In this document: positions 1 through 13,203 of the stretch, in pieces
Layout: each line of letters begins with the position of its first letter
Position numbering within the stretch: position 1 is the stretch's first letter
Assembly (NCBI RefSeq): GCF_030463565.1
Contig: NC_134660.1
Span: 2,034,001 to 2,098,000, forward strand
Origin: Pelecanus crispus
Lineage: Eukaryota; Chordata; Aves; Pelecaniformes; Pelecanidae
Direction: 5' to 3'
DNA: 64,000 bases
Program-made: the position numbers and the translations under genes
The notes under the pieces: model-generated
Seen by the model: only the letters and a program-made list of their open reading frames with translations
Told to the model about the DNA's origin: nothing
The model's database searches: none

Positions 1-3000
1 CCAGCCAGCAGCTCTCCCCTTCCCCCGCAGCAGTGGCCGGGCCCTTCATCCTCAGTCAGCAGATTTCATTTTTGCCTACACCACTGAGAAGTCTACAGCC
101 ACCCCTGGCCTTATAGGGCTGGAAAAATACCACCTCCCCTCTGTCTGTTCAGCTTGTATTTCCTGGTCACTTGAGCTCTTGAGCAACACCAGTCGGTACA
201 ATTCTGGGTTTATCTGTGGTTGATAATTTGTCTTCCCGAGCAAAGCCAATTCCTTTTTCAATAAAAGATGCATCAATATTCTGTGTCATTCAGGGACAGC
301 TGTTAGAACGAATGGGCCAGGCATAATTTTGTTTCAAAACCTGACTGTAGCCTCAAAGTGGCAATTACCATTAGTAAATTGATGGGAAAACGCAATTTGT
401 TTACTAACAAGATCCAGATGACAGAGTGTATGAGTCTACTCTCTAGGATTCTTTACAACAGGAATTTGCTCAGGAAAATAAAAATACTTTGTTCCTCTCA
501 AAGCCTTCCAATCAGGCATCTCAAAGTACTTTGTGAGCATTAGTTAAACTTTATAATACTCCAGGGAAGTAGGTAAGAGACACATAGCAAAATCACTTTA
601 ACTAGCATGGAGACAAACCCATATCTGCAGCAAAACTTTGCCGCTGCTTAACACAGCAACCGGGCAACACTTTGAGAAAAAATTACTGTTTTCCATGAAT
701 TAGAGCATGATTAATCAGTATCCAAGCTCACAAACCCCCCATGCAATGCTATGGAAGCATGAATCTTGTAGTCAATACAATTCTATCGGCGCTCTAGGGA
801 CATCAGCATGCTTTACAAGGGGAAAAAAAGCATCCCCTAGTGACAGCGAACCCACCTCTTCCTGAACAAAGTACTTTGGAGCCTGCTGGAAAGCACTCCT
901 GCGTCCTGACGGAGCCGCAGCACAACGCTGCGTCACAGGCAGAGGAATCAGTCAGCGCTACCTTGCTGCCCCGCCAACGCAGGGCAGCCCGTCACCCATG
1001 GCGTCAGCACAGCCCCGGGACCGCTGGAAAGCATCCGTCCTCCCAGTCCACTCGCAGGCAGGCAGAGCTTGCCTTGGCTCAAACAAGAGCTGAGGAACGG
1101 AAAGGTTAAACGACCCACCCACGGCCACACGAGTCAGTGGCAGAGCAGGCAACTAAGCCCCATTTTCCTCGCTGAACTACCCAGGAAAATCTTTTCTCTC
1201 CATAGCCCAGGAAAGAAATGGGCTCCTGGAATCTCTGCTTTAACAGGAGGTCCCGGGATAAGAAGGTTCAGAGCCACGGGCCTCGATCATTAACACGGGC
1301 TATCACGGCCATCGCCATATGCTGCACTCTCCAGAGGTCAATTAGAGCCACAGCAGACAGCGAGTGTTGGAAAGGACAAATACATGCTGTTTACCCTGTG
1401 CCAGTACCAATTTATAGGACTTCAACATTTGATATGTGGCAGATGCTGCTCTGGCTAGAATTAACATGGCAACACCAAAAACAACGCTGCAGAGAAGGGA
1501 GAAGCGTGCTGCAAATCCCAATTTTGCTATTTCACTTGAATACTAAATAGCTGTGTTTTGTACTGGCTGGCACCACTCCTAAAGGTCCTAGGAGATCGGC
1601 TGGTGCTTCAGCCAGCATCGGAGCCTCTGGAGCGCAGGAGGCTGCCTCAGGCAAGATCCACACAGCCAAGAGATCTACCCATTTCAACAAAAATGGGATT
1701 TGTTTATGCCTACCCACTGCCCCTGCCAACATCCACAGAGCTCCAGGGATCATTTCCAGTTGATGAACTGCCACCTAGAGAAGCACCATCACGGCCCGTA
1801 TGAACTCAGCCGTTCATTTAACAAACAGAAACAAGAGTCACCGCTCCAACAACCCCTGAACTCACTGGGATCCCAGTGCCTTGTATAATCAGCACCTTAC
1901 AACCGTTTCTATGGTTTCCAGAACATCACACAACACTGCCGTGTTCATCTTGCTGTTCAGTGCGAGATGGCTTCTCCCTTCCAGAACCATCACAACTTTC
2001 CCTCCGCCGCTGGCGAGCTCCTATGCACGGGGAACCCCAGCCAGGGCACGGAGAGCGTGCATGGAGCAACGTGCACATAACTAACACCGAGGAGCTGCTT
2101 TTCCTCTTCCAACACCATGACAACAGCGGTCGCAAGCAAAGCTTCCCCAGGAACCATCTCCACGTTTGCTGAATTTTACATTGCCTTACAGAAAACTCAG
2201 AAATCAAGGGTGAGCCTCTGTGACTCCACTTTCTTCTATCTGCACGAGTTCTCCCCTCCCCTCCATGGCTTTCTATTTCAAAATTTAGCTGTTGGACTAA
2301 TACCACCCACGTTTGGCCCCGCTTACACCAGCCACAGCCCCACCCTGATCCCAATTCACTCGGTTTAAACACTGGCTGGGGACCACCAGGACAGCCAAGA
2401 CCCAGCTCGCTGTTTAAACAGAAATGCTTAGAACTGTTGTTCCAGAAACCAGTTCCTGTTCTTGGTGTGCTAACATCATTGCTCCTGATCCTCTCCAGGC
2501 CCATCACCGCCTGTATTCACACCAGCTGCTAACAAGCTTGTTTAAACACAAGGCAGGGCCAAACTGTTGCCAGACTCGGTTAATGGACCCGAGGGAATTT
2601 CTTCAGTCAACAAAAATGGTGGATTGCATAAAATGGTTGTTTGTTTGATTTGTCCATGAAAAAGTTCATCTCTAATGCGAGTATTTTTGACAGAATCTTC
2701 CTGGCACGGCCCTGTAGTTTGTGCTGATAGCAGTTTTCTCCCCCTCCTACTGCAGGGATCCCAAGGCAGGGCTCCACAGACACTGGGATTCATCCCGCCT
2801 TGTAAAACCATGGTTCAGGGGCCAAACATTAAACAACCCCCCAAAAGATTTCTAACAAAGTCCAAAGAGACTCCTGAAAATATTTCTAAACTGTCCAGAC
2901 CCATCTGCCGGAAGCACAGAAGCAATTCCACCTCCCCTATAAGCAGGGCACCAACACCATCTCCCAAACGCAGACCAGGACGAGCAGCTGCTCACGCGTT

Positions 3001-4254
3001 GAGCAAACAAAGCCACCGCGGCTGGCAGCCTGCTCTGCAGCACGGCCACAGCCACCCGCCCTCTTCGGCACTCCCAAGGCTCACCCAAACGCAGACCGAG
3101 ATGGGTGGCAGAAAGGTGGAGGAAAAACGAACCAGGAAGAATTTGCTGGGAAATCTTGGATGCCTGTCCAAGGGGAAGGAGGTCACAGCTGAAATTTTCT
3201 AACCCCCTTCCCAGCCCCTCAGGATACCGTCCTCCTTTCCGGCAGCAATTTCTTCATAATATGCATCCAACATAATCTCATTACTAGCTTAGTGTTCATA
3301 CAGAACTGTCAGCTTGCCTTCCTCCCTTTGCCTGAATATTTCACAGCCAAGTGCTCCAAAAGTTACAGTGTCCTGATCCAGCGCCTAAAAAAGTTGCCAG
3401 ATTCCTAGTACCCAGACAGCTACAAAGAAAAGGCTAATTGCCACCAAGCAACAACCGTCCCCGAGAGGCCACAAATGAAACTCAGAAGAATCCTACCAAT
3501 TTCCATTTCTTCAGGGCTCCTAATAGCAGCACTGATCAAAGCCTGATTAAATTCATTATCCTGCTGCCTGGGCAAGGCTCTGAGCAGCAAGACTTGGAAC
3601 ATCCTTTGACTCAGAAAGACAGCACCGTGTTGAACTACATTTGGAAGCTTTCACTCCATCATCAGGCAAGCCAGAAATACAATTCTAATTCTTTGTGTGT
3701 TATTTGTTTCTGCAAAAGTTAAACCTAAATCCCCTTCACTCTCTAGGAACCATCCATTAATCCACTGGAGAAATAGGTGGCTTGAGCCCTAAAAGCATAT
3801 TAATTTAGGAAGGGATGAGGTTTCTGAATTTCTTTGACCGCCTGAATAGTCTCCCAGAACAGCGGCAAATCAATTCCAGTACGAGATTTGTGCCTGCCAT
3901 CACAGACGAGGGAGAAGTTTTAAGAGAAAAATGTAAAGATGGTCTTAGGAACCTCCAGAGAAGGTGGATCAAAGAGCTGAGCTTTCACTGGCATTTCCAA
4001 GGGACCCTCTCCTGGCTCCCTCTTAACTCGTGCCAGCCCAGGGAAACCGAGGCCGAGAGTCTGGGGGATACACATGGCCTGAGTTCTGGTAGCTGAAGCC
4101 TGAAGTCAGAGGGAGACAAGGCTGGACAGATGGGGCCAAAAAGACCCTTTTATGGTTTGGGATGGAGAAGAGAGACACATGTAATTCTCCTCATACGGCC
4201 AACTGAGGAGCAGGATTGTCACTGTGTGCGTGGGACACCTGCGTCGTGACATGC

Positions 4255-4269
4255 GGGGGGGGGGGGGGG
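4255..4269. repeat. G15 homopolymer
   Basis: Fifteen consecutive G on the plus strand inside PIP4K2B intron 1. Such runs are prone to length error in sequencing, so the exact count is uncertain. Confidence 0.85.
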
Positions 4270-5030
4270 TGTCCCCTCACCGTTACGGGGCCACAGGGAC
4301 TGCCCTGAGCGAGAAAGCCAGGGGTTGTGACAGGGGACAGCGCTGTGGGTGTCGAACGAGTGTCCCCAGGGCCTCCGGTGCCAGGGCACGGGTGCACCAG
4401 GGCAACAGGGACACGAGGGGACGCAAACCAAAATGGCATCACACACACACGACCCAGCAGACCTGGGAAAGCGAGGGGAGCGCGTTGGGGAAGAGGACAG
4501 AGGCAGACGGGTGGGCGTGAGGGGGCTGCCGTGCTCTGGCAAAGAGAAGTGTGTAGCAGCAGGGAAGCCTAAAGCCAGCCCAGGCATGGGGAAGGCGATG
4601 TCTGGGAGGGACAGCCTGATGCAGGGGCTGGACCCAAGGTGCCCGGAGACGGGGATGCTCTGGGGAAGGAGCCCCAGCCCCAGGAGAGCGGCACCACCAG
4701 GGACAGGGACACAGGCGGGAAGGAGCAGACCCCACGGACACCCTCCTGGCAGGGCGGGCATCCAGCAGGACGAGCGGCCCTGACACCGGGGTGCCCCGGG
4801 AGTGGGAATGCAGGGAAGGACCCGGATTAGGGAACGGATGCCAGGGGGAGGGAAGGCTGCGATTCAGGGGGGAAAGTGGGGGTGGGGGACGGAGCCCGGC
4901 CCGGGGAGCGAGGGCCCTGGTCTGAGTGGGGCGGGAAAAGGCCCTGCCTGAGGGAGAGGGGGGAAGGGCCCGATCCGGGGGGGCGAGGGAGCTCGCTGAG
5001 GGGCAAGGCCCGGTCTGAGGGGGGCGAGGG

Positions 5031-5087
5031 CCCCGACCCGGGGGGGGCTGGGGAGGGCCCCCGACCCGGGGGGGGCTGGGGAGGGCC
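5031..5087. repeat. 28-bp tandem duplication, G/C-rich
   Basis: Two copies of a unit beginning ccccgacccgggg and ending ctggggagggc, with a period of 28 bp, immediately downstream of the PIP4K2B exon 1 donor. The several G4 tracts could form a quadruplex. Confidence 0.75.
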
Positions 5088-5106
5088 CGCCGCGGGCCGC
5101 GCTCAC

Positions 5107-5283
5107 CGTGTGGTTGGCCCCCCACATGAGGACGCTGAGCAGCGGCTCCGAGGCCCGGAACAGCTTCACCTTCTGGCACACGAAATGTTTCTTCTTGGTC
5201 TTGGTCTTGCTGGCGCTAAGGGCCGAGCCCAGCGCCGCCCCGACGCCCCCCGCCGACGAGCCCCCCGCGCAGTTCGAGGCCAT
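5107..5283 (-). CDS. PIP4K2B: PIP4K2B first coding exon (partial gene)
   Basis: This is the first coding exon of phosphatidylinositol-5-phosphate 4-kinase type 2 beta, which phosphorylates PI5P to PI(4,5)P2 and is known in the cytosol and nucleus. The minus-strand ATG at 5283 opens 59 codons: an Ala/Gly/Ser-rich start ([13 protein letters not shown]), then [18 protein letters not shown] and the conserved stretch ending LMWGANHT. It ends in phase 0 at ACG followed by GTGAGC. From memory, human PIP4K2B has the same basic [22 protein letters not shown] stretch and the same exon boundary after NHT. The Gly/Ala-rich residues 5-20 replace the human TSTTAVAVAP segment, which fits the beta paralogue better than alpha or gamma. 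The kinase domain lies in exons outside the window. Confidence 0.95.
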
Positions 5284-5965
5284 GGCGGAGCCGGACCGGC
5301 AGCGGCACCGGGAGCCGGACCGAACCCCCTCCCCCGGGCTCCCCCCTACCAGCGCCTCCGCATGGTTCCGCCCGGCCCGGCACACGCCCCCCACCCCCCC
5401 CTTTCCCCAGTGGTACCGCCCGCCCCTGTCAGCCCCTGCCCGTTGGTCCGGTCCGGTAGCTTGCCCCTCGCCGTCCCCCCCGCCGCTGCCGCAGTGGTTC
5501 CGTCCCGGCCCCCCCCACCCCGCCCCCGCAGTGGTTCGCTCCACCGCTGAGGAGGAGCCGCCGTCGCCGGCCGAGCGCGCCCCGGCCCCGCGCTCCGAGG
5601 AGGCGCCAAGATGGCGGAGGGCGGAGGAGGTGGGGAGCGGGAGGGACCATGTCCTGGCCGAGGAGGGGGAGCCGCGGATGGCAAGGGGCGGGAGCGTGGC
5701 GCCGGCCGCTGGTTCTCCCCGACTCAACCCGCGGCAGGAACGGGGAGAAGCGGAGGACGGCTTGGGCTGAGAGAGGGAGCAACGGGAAGGGCTGGACGGA
5801 GGGAGAGGGAGAGGGGAGAGAAAGCGTCCTTCCCTCCTCCTCTTCCCGGAGATGGTCTCGCCCAGTTGGCGTGACGTACCCGCCCCGTTCTGAACGGGCC
5901 AATAAGCAGCAAGGCGCCTGGAATTATGAATGGGCTGCTACACACGTCACAGGCCGCCGTTTAAA
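5284..5965 (-). promoter_or_regulatory. PIP4K2B: PIP4K2B CpG-rich promoter and 5' UTR region
   Basis: Dense CpG and Sp1-like GC boxes run upstream of the PIP4K2B start. A YY1-type AAGATGGCGG lies at 5608-5617, a TGACGTA CRE-like site near 5871, a CCAAT box at 5899-5903, the short palindrome cccgttctgaacggg just before it, and ACGTCA near 5943. The sites show a housekeeping-type promoter; the exact start site cannot be read. Transcription toward PIP4K2B is the obvious use, since the right neighbour CWC25 ends toward this region instead of starting here. Confidence 0.65.
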
Positions 5966-6945
5966 GGGCGAGGAGAGGGCCCGGGGCTGCCCGGGGACCC
6001 CCCCCCCCCCGGGACCGGCGGCACCGGGGCCGGGCCCCGCGGGCTGGAGCCAGCCAGGAGCTCGGATCGGCCCGAAAAGGGGCTGCTAGCGGCAGCGCCC
6101 GCCGCCCGGGCCCTCACCAAACCTGCCCGCTGCCAGCGGGGCTTGCCCCCGCCCCTCCCGCCCCCAAAAGCCACAAAGAACATTTAAAAACGACAGTAAA
6201 GTTTCTTAAATTTTGAGGGGGGGGGGGGGGGGAATCTACACTGCTGTACATATACACATTACTTACATTACAAAATCCCAGAGAAATATCTGCTGTATCA
6301 GCTATGCTCTGCTCATTTCCTCTCCCTGCGAAGCGGCTCCCTTTGGGTCAAACACCGTTCCAATCTGTGAGCAATTAAGTAACGGCTACAGGTATTTTGC
6401 AGACTCGTCTGACATCACGCTCCAAACCCACACCTGAAATAGCAACAGTACCGAGCAGGATTCTGTCTGCCACTCGTGTAGCTGTATCGCATTCCATGAA
6501 ATTAACTCACATGTGAATTTGTTCTGCTCCGATTCTTAAGGACTAACAAAAAATAGGTCTTTTGCTCTGTCATATAAAGAGCTCAGACAATCTGCCCAAC
6601 GTAGAAAGCAGTTACCACCCGGCATAATCTGGTAATAACAATATACAAAAATGATACCAGTCAAGGTGGAGGGAGAAGGAAAAGATCTGCCAATACGTTA
6701 AAAATAGAATACAAGGGCTCACAAGTTCCCCAGCAAAGGTTTGCTTGCAAGGTCATACTCATTACAAACGCATTCACAACGCCCGAAGTCCAGAACACGC
6801 TGTGGGCTGCAGCGCAGAAATCCAGCGCCTCGCAGGGAGATGGTAACAGTTCCTGTAGAGAGCAGCCAGGCTGTGCTGGAGGTCTCTCACCTTTGGGAAT
6901 AAGTGTCCGTTTAACTTCTGCACAGGAGCAGAGGAAGAACAAGTT
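5966..6945. other. PIP4K2B-CWC25 intergenic region and CWC25 3' UTR
   Basis: The part adjoining 6946 must be the CWC25 3' UTR (minus strand). I found no AATAAA or ATTAAA on the minus strand down to about 6200, so the cleavage site is unplaced and may use a variant signal. A 16-G run lies at 6217-6232. No other gene is visible. Confidence 0.6.
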
Positions 6946-9900
6946 TCATCTCTGCATAAAGTTTTTTTCCAAGGCAGCAGGCGTTCTCTGAAGGGAGTGG
7001 ATATTGCGTTTCACCCGATCTTCTAGGGTGGAAGTAGATGCGCTCTCTAGTTTTAAGCGACTGTAGAGAATTGAACCAAAGAAAGATATCAGAATCTCTT
7101 CCCAAACATTACACCATTTCTCGCAGGATTCACCGTCCCCAAGTCATCTACCTAAATCTAACATCAAAAAAATAAATTATTTCCTATTAAAATCTGCACT
7201 GAAAGAACTGAATACCTCTTAGTTTGGCTTGTAACAGATTCAATGCCTTATTTAAGGTCAGTGCTCAGAAATATATTTTCAGTAGCTCTCAAGTCTCTCT
7301 GTCTTCCAAATATAACTAAGTGTTAATTACAAACATTAAGCATCCCTCACAAGGGACTTGGTTGCTTTCTGCGAAGCAAACAAGGGAAAAGCAATGCCTT
7401 CCTGAACTGAGGGCCGCGGTCCTCTGGGAGCCTGAATGCCAGAGCTCATGCTGTAAATGCCTACGTGAGCTACAGGAGAGACAAGGGATCCTCATGACCA
7501 CTCGTTGTCTTTTACTGCATCTTTTTCAGCTCACACTGCTGTGTGTGCTTTTCTGAATGATCTCCTCATGCCCATCTCCCTCTTCAAACAACGCGCCAAT
7601 AAACACAAAGTTTGTTAGCTCAACCAGTTGCTTCTGCACAGGGAAATGCACAAAGAACTCTCTCCACAAAAGATTTTGCTCATGGAGGAAAATCTATTGT
7701 GATTTTAAGCCACTCTTATGTGATCCCAGCTCTGGGCAGCTTCAGGAATTAAGCATATGTTCTCCTCTGATTAATTTATAGAGCCCGGAGAATGCTATGC
7801 TGCAGCAACTCCAAAATACGTAACACTGCCACGGGATCTTTCTTACACGCCACTGGACTTTCTGGAAGGCCTTGTGCCACTCCGATTTCCTTTGCCTGCT
7901 GTGTGTACAAGGGACTGTAAGTTACCACCTGTGTTTAGAAACGGTCTTATTTCTTGCTGAGCACAGGTTACAGTCCCACAAACTTTTGGCACACAGACTC
8001 CCAGTGGATTTGCAGGCCTAAAACTGTTTGCAAGCTCCTAAAAACAGAGAACTTTTTAATATCTGCATGTAAAACACTACTAGGCATTTCTACAGGACGG
8101 CAAAAAAATACCGATTACCGGTTTCAGAGTCTGACTACCAAGGCCATCACAGAAAGAGCTATCTTTTGCATTAAGAGAAGGATTTGGGAACAGTAGACAT
8201 CACTAGTTGTACCGTACAACACAGCAGAGACGGATCGTATACCATAATCTGAGATATCTCAAACGTTGAGGCCACGACTCACTCTTCAGAAGCTGTGGCC
8301 TGTATTTCCCTTGAATGAAAAAGCAGGTAATAAAAGACACTCACTTGAAGAACTTCCCATCTCGGGAGTCAAGTTTCTCCAGTTCTCGCTCCAGCTCCTC
8401 CTCCTTTCGGTGTTTCCTGAGGTTGTTTGCTCTCTCCTCTTCCCGCCACTTGGCATTTTCCATCATTTCCTGGCGTTTACGCTCTAGTTCCTCTGGAGAG
8501 ATCTTTCTATTTGTGTAGAAAACACCACTGCTGTGAATCAATAGCATGCTGGGCCCCACCCCCCTCTTGCTTTCCATTCTTTAAGATGATTTACAATCCC
8601 CTAAATTAGGGGTGTTTAACATGTTTTTTTCTTTGGTAGCCAACCAGCAAAGCTTGTAAATACGCATCTAAATGTTCCGCTTTACCACGCCCCTAGCAAG
8701 AGTCTGTTTTCTCCCTCTTTTCAGCCTTCTTGTTTTTAATTGACTGGTAAGATGATGCTGTCAAGGTCATATTTTCCTGATGACAGTGAAACAGAATGCT
8801 TCTAATTAACAGTCCACGGGACAAAGACTGACTTCACATTACTGCCTTGCACAGTGATGCAAGACACATGGAAAACCAACAACCACATGAATCAGTTTGG
8901 GAAGCTGTCCAAGATGTTAACTAACAATCAAGCTCAAGAGCACTAAACTGAGCACTTTAGGACGCTCTGTCCAATCTTCTGGACATCCGATCCAATCTAT
9001 TTTACTTAAGAGAATAAAATTTGGTTCACGGATTACACCCAGAAGTTTCACAATCGCCAGGGCAACTTCCATCCAAAAGCACAGGGAGAAGATCTTGCTT
9101 ACTTTGTGTAACCCGGAGCATGCTGTCGTCGATAGCTCTTCTTAGGGGAAGGGCTTCTAGCTCTCCCTTTCTCCTCCCGACTACTATGTCTGTAACCCAG
9201 AAATACCCTTATTAGGACAGAATAACATCCTTTATCACACCTCTAAACTTTCCCCGGATTTTTTTAATACATTCTGAAACCAAGATGTCTCCCATAACTG
9301 CAGGACTGTCACCTGTCCACTTTGAAAACAAATGCTAGTGACCCTTAATATACCACAAATTGCCATCTATTTTTACTCAGTTTTAATTATTTCATCAGCA
9401 AACAATAAATACCTGGTACCTGATTTTATCAGCATTTAGTAAAGATAATTCAACAATTAGAAACACATTTTAAAGAGAATTGGTGGCCCAATTAAAGCAC
9501 AGTTACAAGCAATACCTAAAGGGTGTACCTAGAAAGAGTGTCCCAAATGAACAGTAACTGCAGACAGCATGTCCCCTCCAGGAGCTGACCTGGGCGCTTC
9601 TGCATTCTTGCACAAGTGCACCCAGTTTTTACTTTGCTCCTGCCTTTACACCCAGAACTGAGCAATAATGTGGCCAGAACACTAAAGTAGTAGGAGGAGA
9701 CTGAGTAAGAGGGATTTTGATCCTAGAGTCCTACATTTACATTATCCAGGTTAGCCACACTCACTGTTTGCTGTGTCTAGAAGGAGATCTTGAGCCCCTG
9801 CATCCAGATTGTTCTGAATTCTTCTTGCTAGAGCGTCTCTGAGGAGAGCGGGACTGGCTCCTGGACCTGGAGCGATCCCGGTGCTTGTGGGGGGCCCTCT

Positions 9901-12900
9901 CCTGGACGGCAGCTGGAGAGCTCCGAGACCTGTGGCTCTGGTCAGAGTTTCTAACCTGGAATTCAAAAGTGTCTTTCAGGAGAGACGTCTTGTAAGAGCA
10001 CAACAACAATGTACGGCCACACAGGAGACCTCAGACTAGGCTAAGTGCAGGAAGGAGTGCGCATTGTGGTTTGCTTTTACTTATCCCACTTACCAGGTTC
10101 TTATTAACACCTGTGTCTGAAAAGATTATTTCCATATCACGTTCAGTAAACTAAACTGCCAAGACAGCCCAGCAGAGTATTTAAACAGATGTGTGACAAT
10201 GAAAAGAAACTGAATAAAACCTAACTTGAATTCAGAGCAGACAAAAGCCCTACCAGGATCTGAACAACTTTAATTTCAAGGCTTAGATGGCTCCAAACTG
10301 AATATGAACTTTACTATACCATGTCCCTCTCATAATCCTCTTCTAGCCGGTGAAGCAGTCTTGCAAAAAACTGCGAAAACTCTTGTTCTTCCTTAACTCA
10401 GGGCACTTGCTACTGAAAGAGCTGTGCGAAACACATGTACTTACTTGTAAGCCATATCCCGGGACTTTGGAAGGAGCAGATTTCCAGGAGGAGCTGTTCA
10501 TCCTCTTCTGAGACCTAAAAACAGAATAGTACTTTTGAAGCAGACAACATTCAAGAATACAGTATTTTTTTAACAGAAAAATGTCATTAAAATAATTTAA
10601 TGATGCAAAAACAATGAAGTGACATATAGAAACATTTAGGCAAATGAAGAGCATTAATTAGAAAGGTAAGACCCAGAGGGATTAGAAAAAGACATGAAAA
10701 CCAAACAAGTTAACCAGGAAACATGGTATTTCCTACAAAACCTCAAAACATACCTATTTTTGCTTCGATCCTCATCACTGCTGTCACTTTCACTGCTAGA
10801 ACTGCGATGCCGATGTTTCTTGTGCTTCTTCTTCTTCTCTTTCTTCTTCTTTTTCTCCTTTTTATCTAAACTGTTTTGTAGCTATAAAGCAAGACATCGT
10901 TTCATTAGTAATAATTACTGCCTCTACACTTGGGCAGTCAGTATCACAAGGCAAAGTAAGAGTTTTCTGTGGAAAGGCTCCTGGAACAAAACCTAAACCA
11001 TTTAACAAGGTTCTCTCTCAAAACTAAAGACCTTAATGGAGTCTACCCTCGTGTCAGTTTGATATAGTGCATGTCAAATCCTATGTCTGCAATCATTCTG
11101 CAGTACTAAATCATCAATTAATCACTAGCTCAAAAAAAAAATAAGCACACCAGAAGAGCAAGAAGAGTAAAATAAAACACTGAACTTGAAAGGAAGAAAT
11201 TAATTCCTGCTGAGAGACTGATACAGAACCTTGTTCTACTATATTAGGATTCTAGAAAGCTAAATTTATTCTGTTTTTCTGGGAAGAGTCAGGAAACGGA
11301 ACTCGGCTCCTTATCCTAAACAATACTAGTTTTGACCTATGATCCTCCCCTTGGTTCAGTGTATTCTGTGCTTTGCGTCTGTAAAGGAGTACTGAGATAC
11401 ACCTACCAATTCTTTGATTTTCTTCATTTTAACAGGATTATTCAAAACTTCTCTCTTCTTTTCCTCCTCCTTCTTTCTAAAGCAGAAAAAGACCCCAGTA
11501 TTTTCAAACAACCGAAAATACCATATTTTCATGAAAGATACCAAACAAGTGCAAGCTCTAAAACCATACAGAGCAGGAAAACAGGCAAGTTTTGTACATT
11601 CAGCAAAACAGATCCAACTAAGGAGGAGTCTGTCCTTTTCTTCTCCACTTAAGAGTGCAACTACTAGGGTAAACAAAAATTTGTTCTGTTACCATCAATC
11701 TGCCTACAACGCTAATACATGCCTGAACTATCAGAGCAGACCAAATATATTCACATACACATAAAAGGGTGAGCAAAGCTGGTAGAGACAAATCAATGTG
11801 GAATAACAATCTCTTCAATTACATGTATTTACCAACTTACAGCTAGATGATCTGTAAGATGATCATCAGCTTGTTCAGATCACAGAATCTTAGATTTGAA
11901 ATCAAGTCAGCAAAATTATCCAAAAGCAGCAAACTGACTCAAATGCGTTATTTGACGTTATGTTACTGTGTTTAGAACACACGACCAAAACCCTCTTAGT
12001 AATTTAAGTGGCTGGTGACCTCTCTGCAGCCAGGACTGCCACCTACGGCCTAGAGCTCACAAGCAGGCAGACACAGCTTTGAGGAAAAGACACAATAGCA
12101 GTCTTTACAAAGACAAATGAGACAGCTCTTTGTAAGCTGCTAACACTGATGCTTTGCCTCATCTACTACTGCTTTGAGCTCTACATTTAGTACCTTATCA
12201 TGAAAAGTGGATCCTCACGGATTTTGTTTGCCATATCTAGGACAGAATTGGCACCTGTCTTGGCAAAAATGGAGCCTGGGAGAAGTCCTGTCTCATTGGA
12301 ACAGCCTGCATCCTTATCTTCTGTCTTCTCAAAGACGTATTTGTCCACAGGGCGACCCATAAGATATTCCTCTCTGTTCACCATGCCTCCAGGACCCTGG
12401 TACATCCACTCCAACTTCTCTTCTCTTTTCCTATTGCAAAAAAGACCACCTCATTTATCCTTCTCGCAGTCCTAAAGTTACATTTTAAGGCACTGGCTTA
12501 TGAATGCGAGCATAAACACTTTATCACCCGAAACAGCAAACCCATGGCTCTCTCAGGGGCACTGAGAGCACCCATACCACCTCACCGGACAGTGCTCGCC
12601 TGCAGAGGCTTGCAAGGGCTGGTAACAACCAGTCTGGAGGGCACCAGCCCCACCTCACCTGACGGTGCCCATGTCCTCAGCGTATCGCTGCATCTCCTCG
12701 CGTGCTCGCTCCTCCTGCAGCTCCCGCTGCAGCTCCTCAATCTTCTTCCGCTCGGCTTCATGTTTCTGCTCGGCTTTCCACACCTTCTCCACATTGCGCA
12801 GGGTCTGGGGGTGCCAGCTCTTCTTCAGGTTCTGCAGGAGGGCACAGACCGCACCGCGACCCTTAGCAAAGGGCCGCCGAGCCCCGCCCGCGGGGCCCCA

Positions 12901-13203
12901 CAGGCCTTCCCTCGCCCGCGGCCACGGGGAGCGGCACGCTCAGAGCCCGCCGCCCTTCCACCCCGCGACAGAGGCCCGGACAATGGCACACGCTTCCTAC
13001 CACCCCATCGACACACGCCCGGAACCGCGGCCCCGATGCCAGCGCCGGGGAACGGCCGCAGGCCCCGGACAACCCGCCCGCCAGCGAGCCCCGGCCCCAG
13101 CCAGTGCCCGGAGCCCCGGGGGCGACTCTCAGCCCGCCTCGGCCCGGCACGGCCCGACCGGGCCCGGGCCTGGGCCCTTCCTCACCAGGTCGCCTCCCCC
13201 CAT
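6946..13203 (-). CDS. CWC25: CWC25 spliceosome-associated protein, complete
   Basis: CWC25 (CCDC49) acts in the nucleus with the activated spliceosome and promotes the first transesterification step of pre-mRNA splicing. Ten coding exons on the minus strand: 13186-13203, 12659-12831, 12194-12430, 11407-11476, 10754-10881, 10445-10514, 9765-9955, 9103-9189, 8345-8506 and 6946-7060. All have AG acceptors and GT donors. Lengths sum to 1251 nt, i.e. 416 codons plus TGA in one frame (human about 425 aa). The N-terminus MGGGDLNLKKSWHPQT is the conserved Cir_N-type start. WMYQGPGGMVNREEY and LLPGSIF mark the CWC25 domain. A lysine-rich run (residues ~173-188) is followed by Ser/Arg-rich sequence (~190-310). 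The conserved tail includes EELERKRQEMMENAKWREEE (~328-347), and exon 10 ends KNFMQR. The 5' end is duplicated as a broken copy near 20.3-20.9 kb. Confidence 0.96.

Larger units (their letters stand above)
1..5106 (-). other. PIP4K2B: PIP4K2B intron 1 (partial)
   Basis: Everything left of the exon at 5107-5283 lies downstream of its splice donor on the minus strand, so it is intron 1 of PIP4K2B, continuing beyond the window. No further PIP4K2B exon was recognised: the expected next peptide (INELSNVPVPV in human) was not found in any minus frame. From 1 to about 4150 it is ordinary mixed-composition sequence without a recognisable gene or repeat. From about 4200 to 5100 it becomes very G-rich on the plus strand, with a 15-G run at 4255-4269, a short CA run near 4440 and a 28-bp tandem duplication near 5031-5087. 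Long open frames there are products of GC-rich composition. Confidence 0.8.

Noticed and set aside
4439-5179. 246-codon minus frame of proline/arginine-rich peptide next to PIP4K2B exon 1
   Set aside because: Low-complexity translation of a G-rich intron and of exon 1 in the wrong frame.
8266-8518. Plus-strand Ser/Leu-rich frames at 8.3-8.5 kb and 10.7-11.0 kb
   Set aside because: Antisense shadows of CWC25 exons 9 and 5, which encode Glu/Lys-rich segments.
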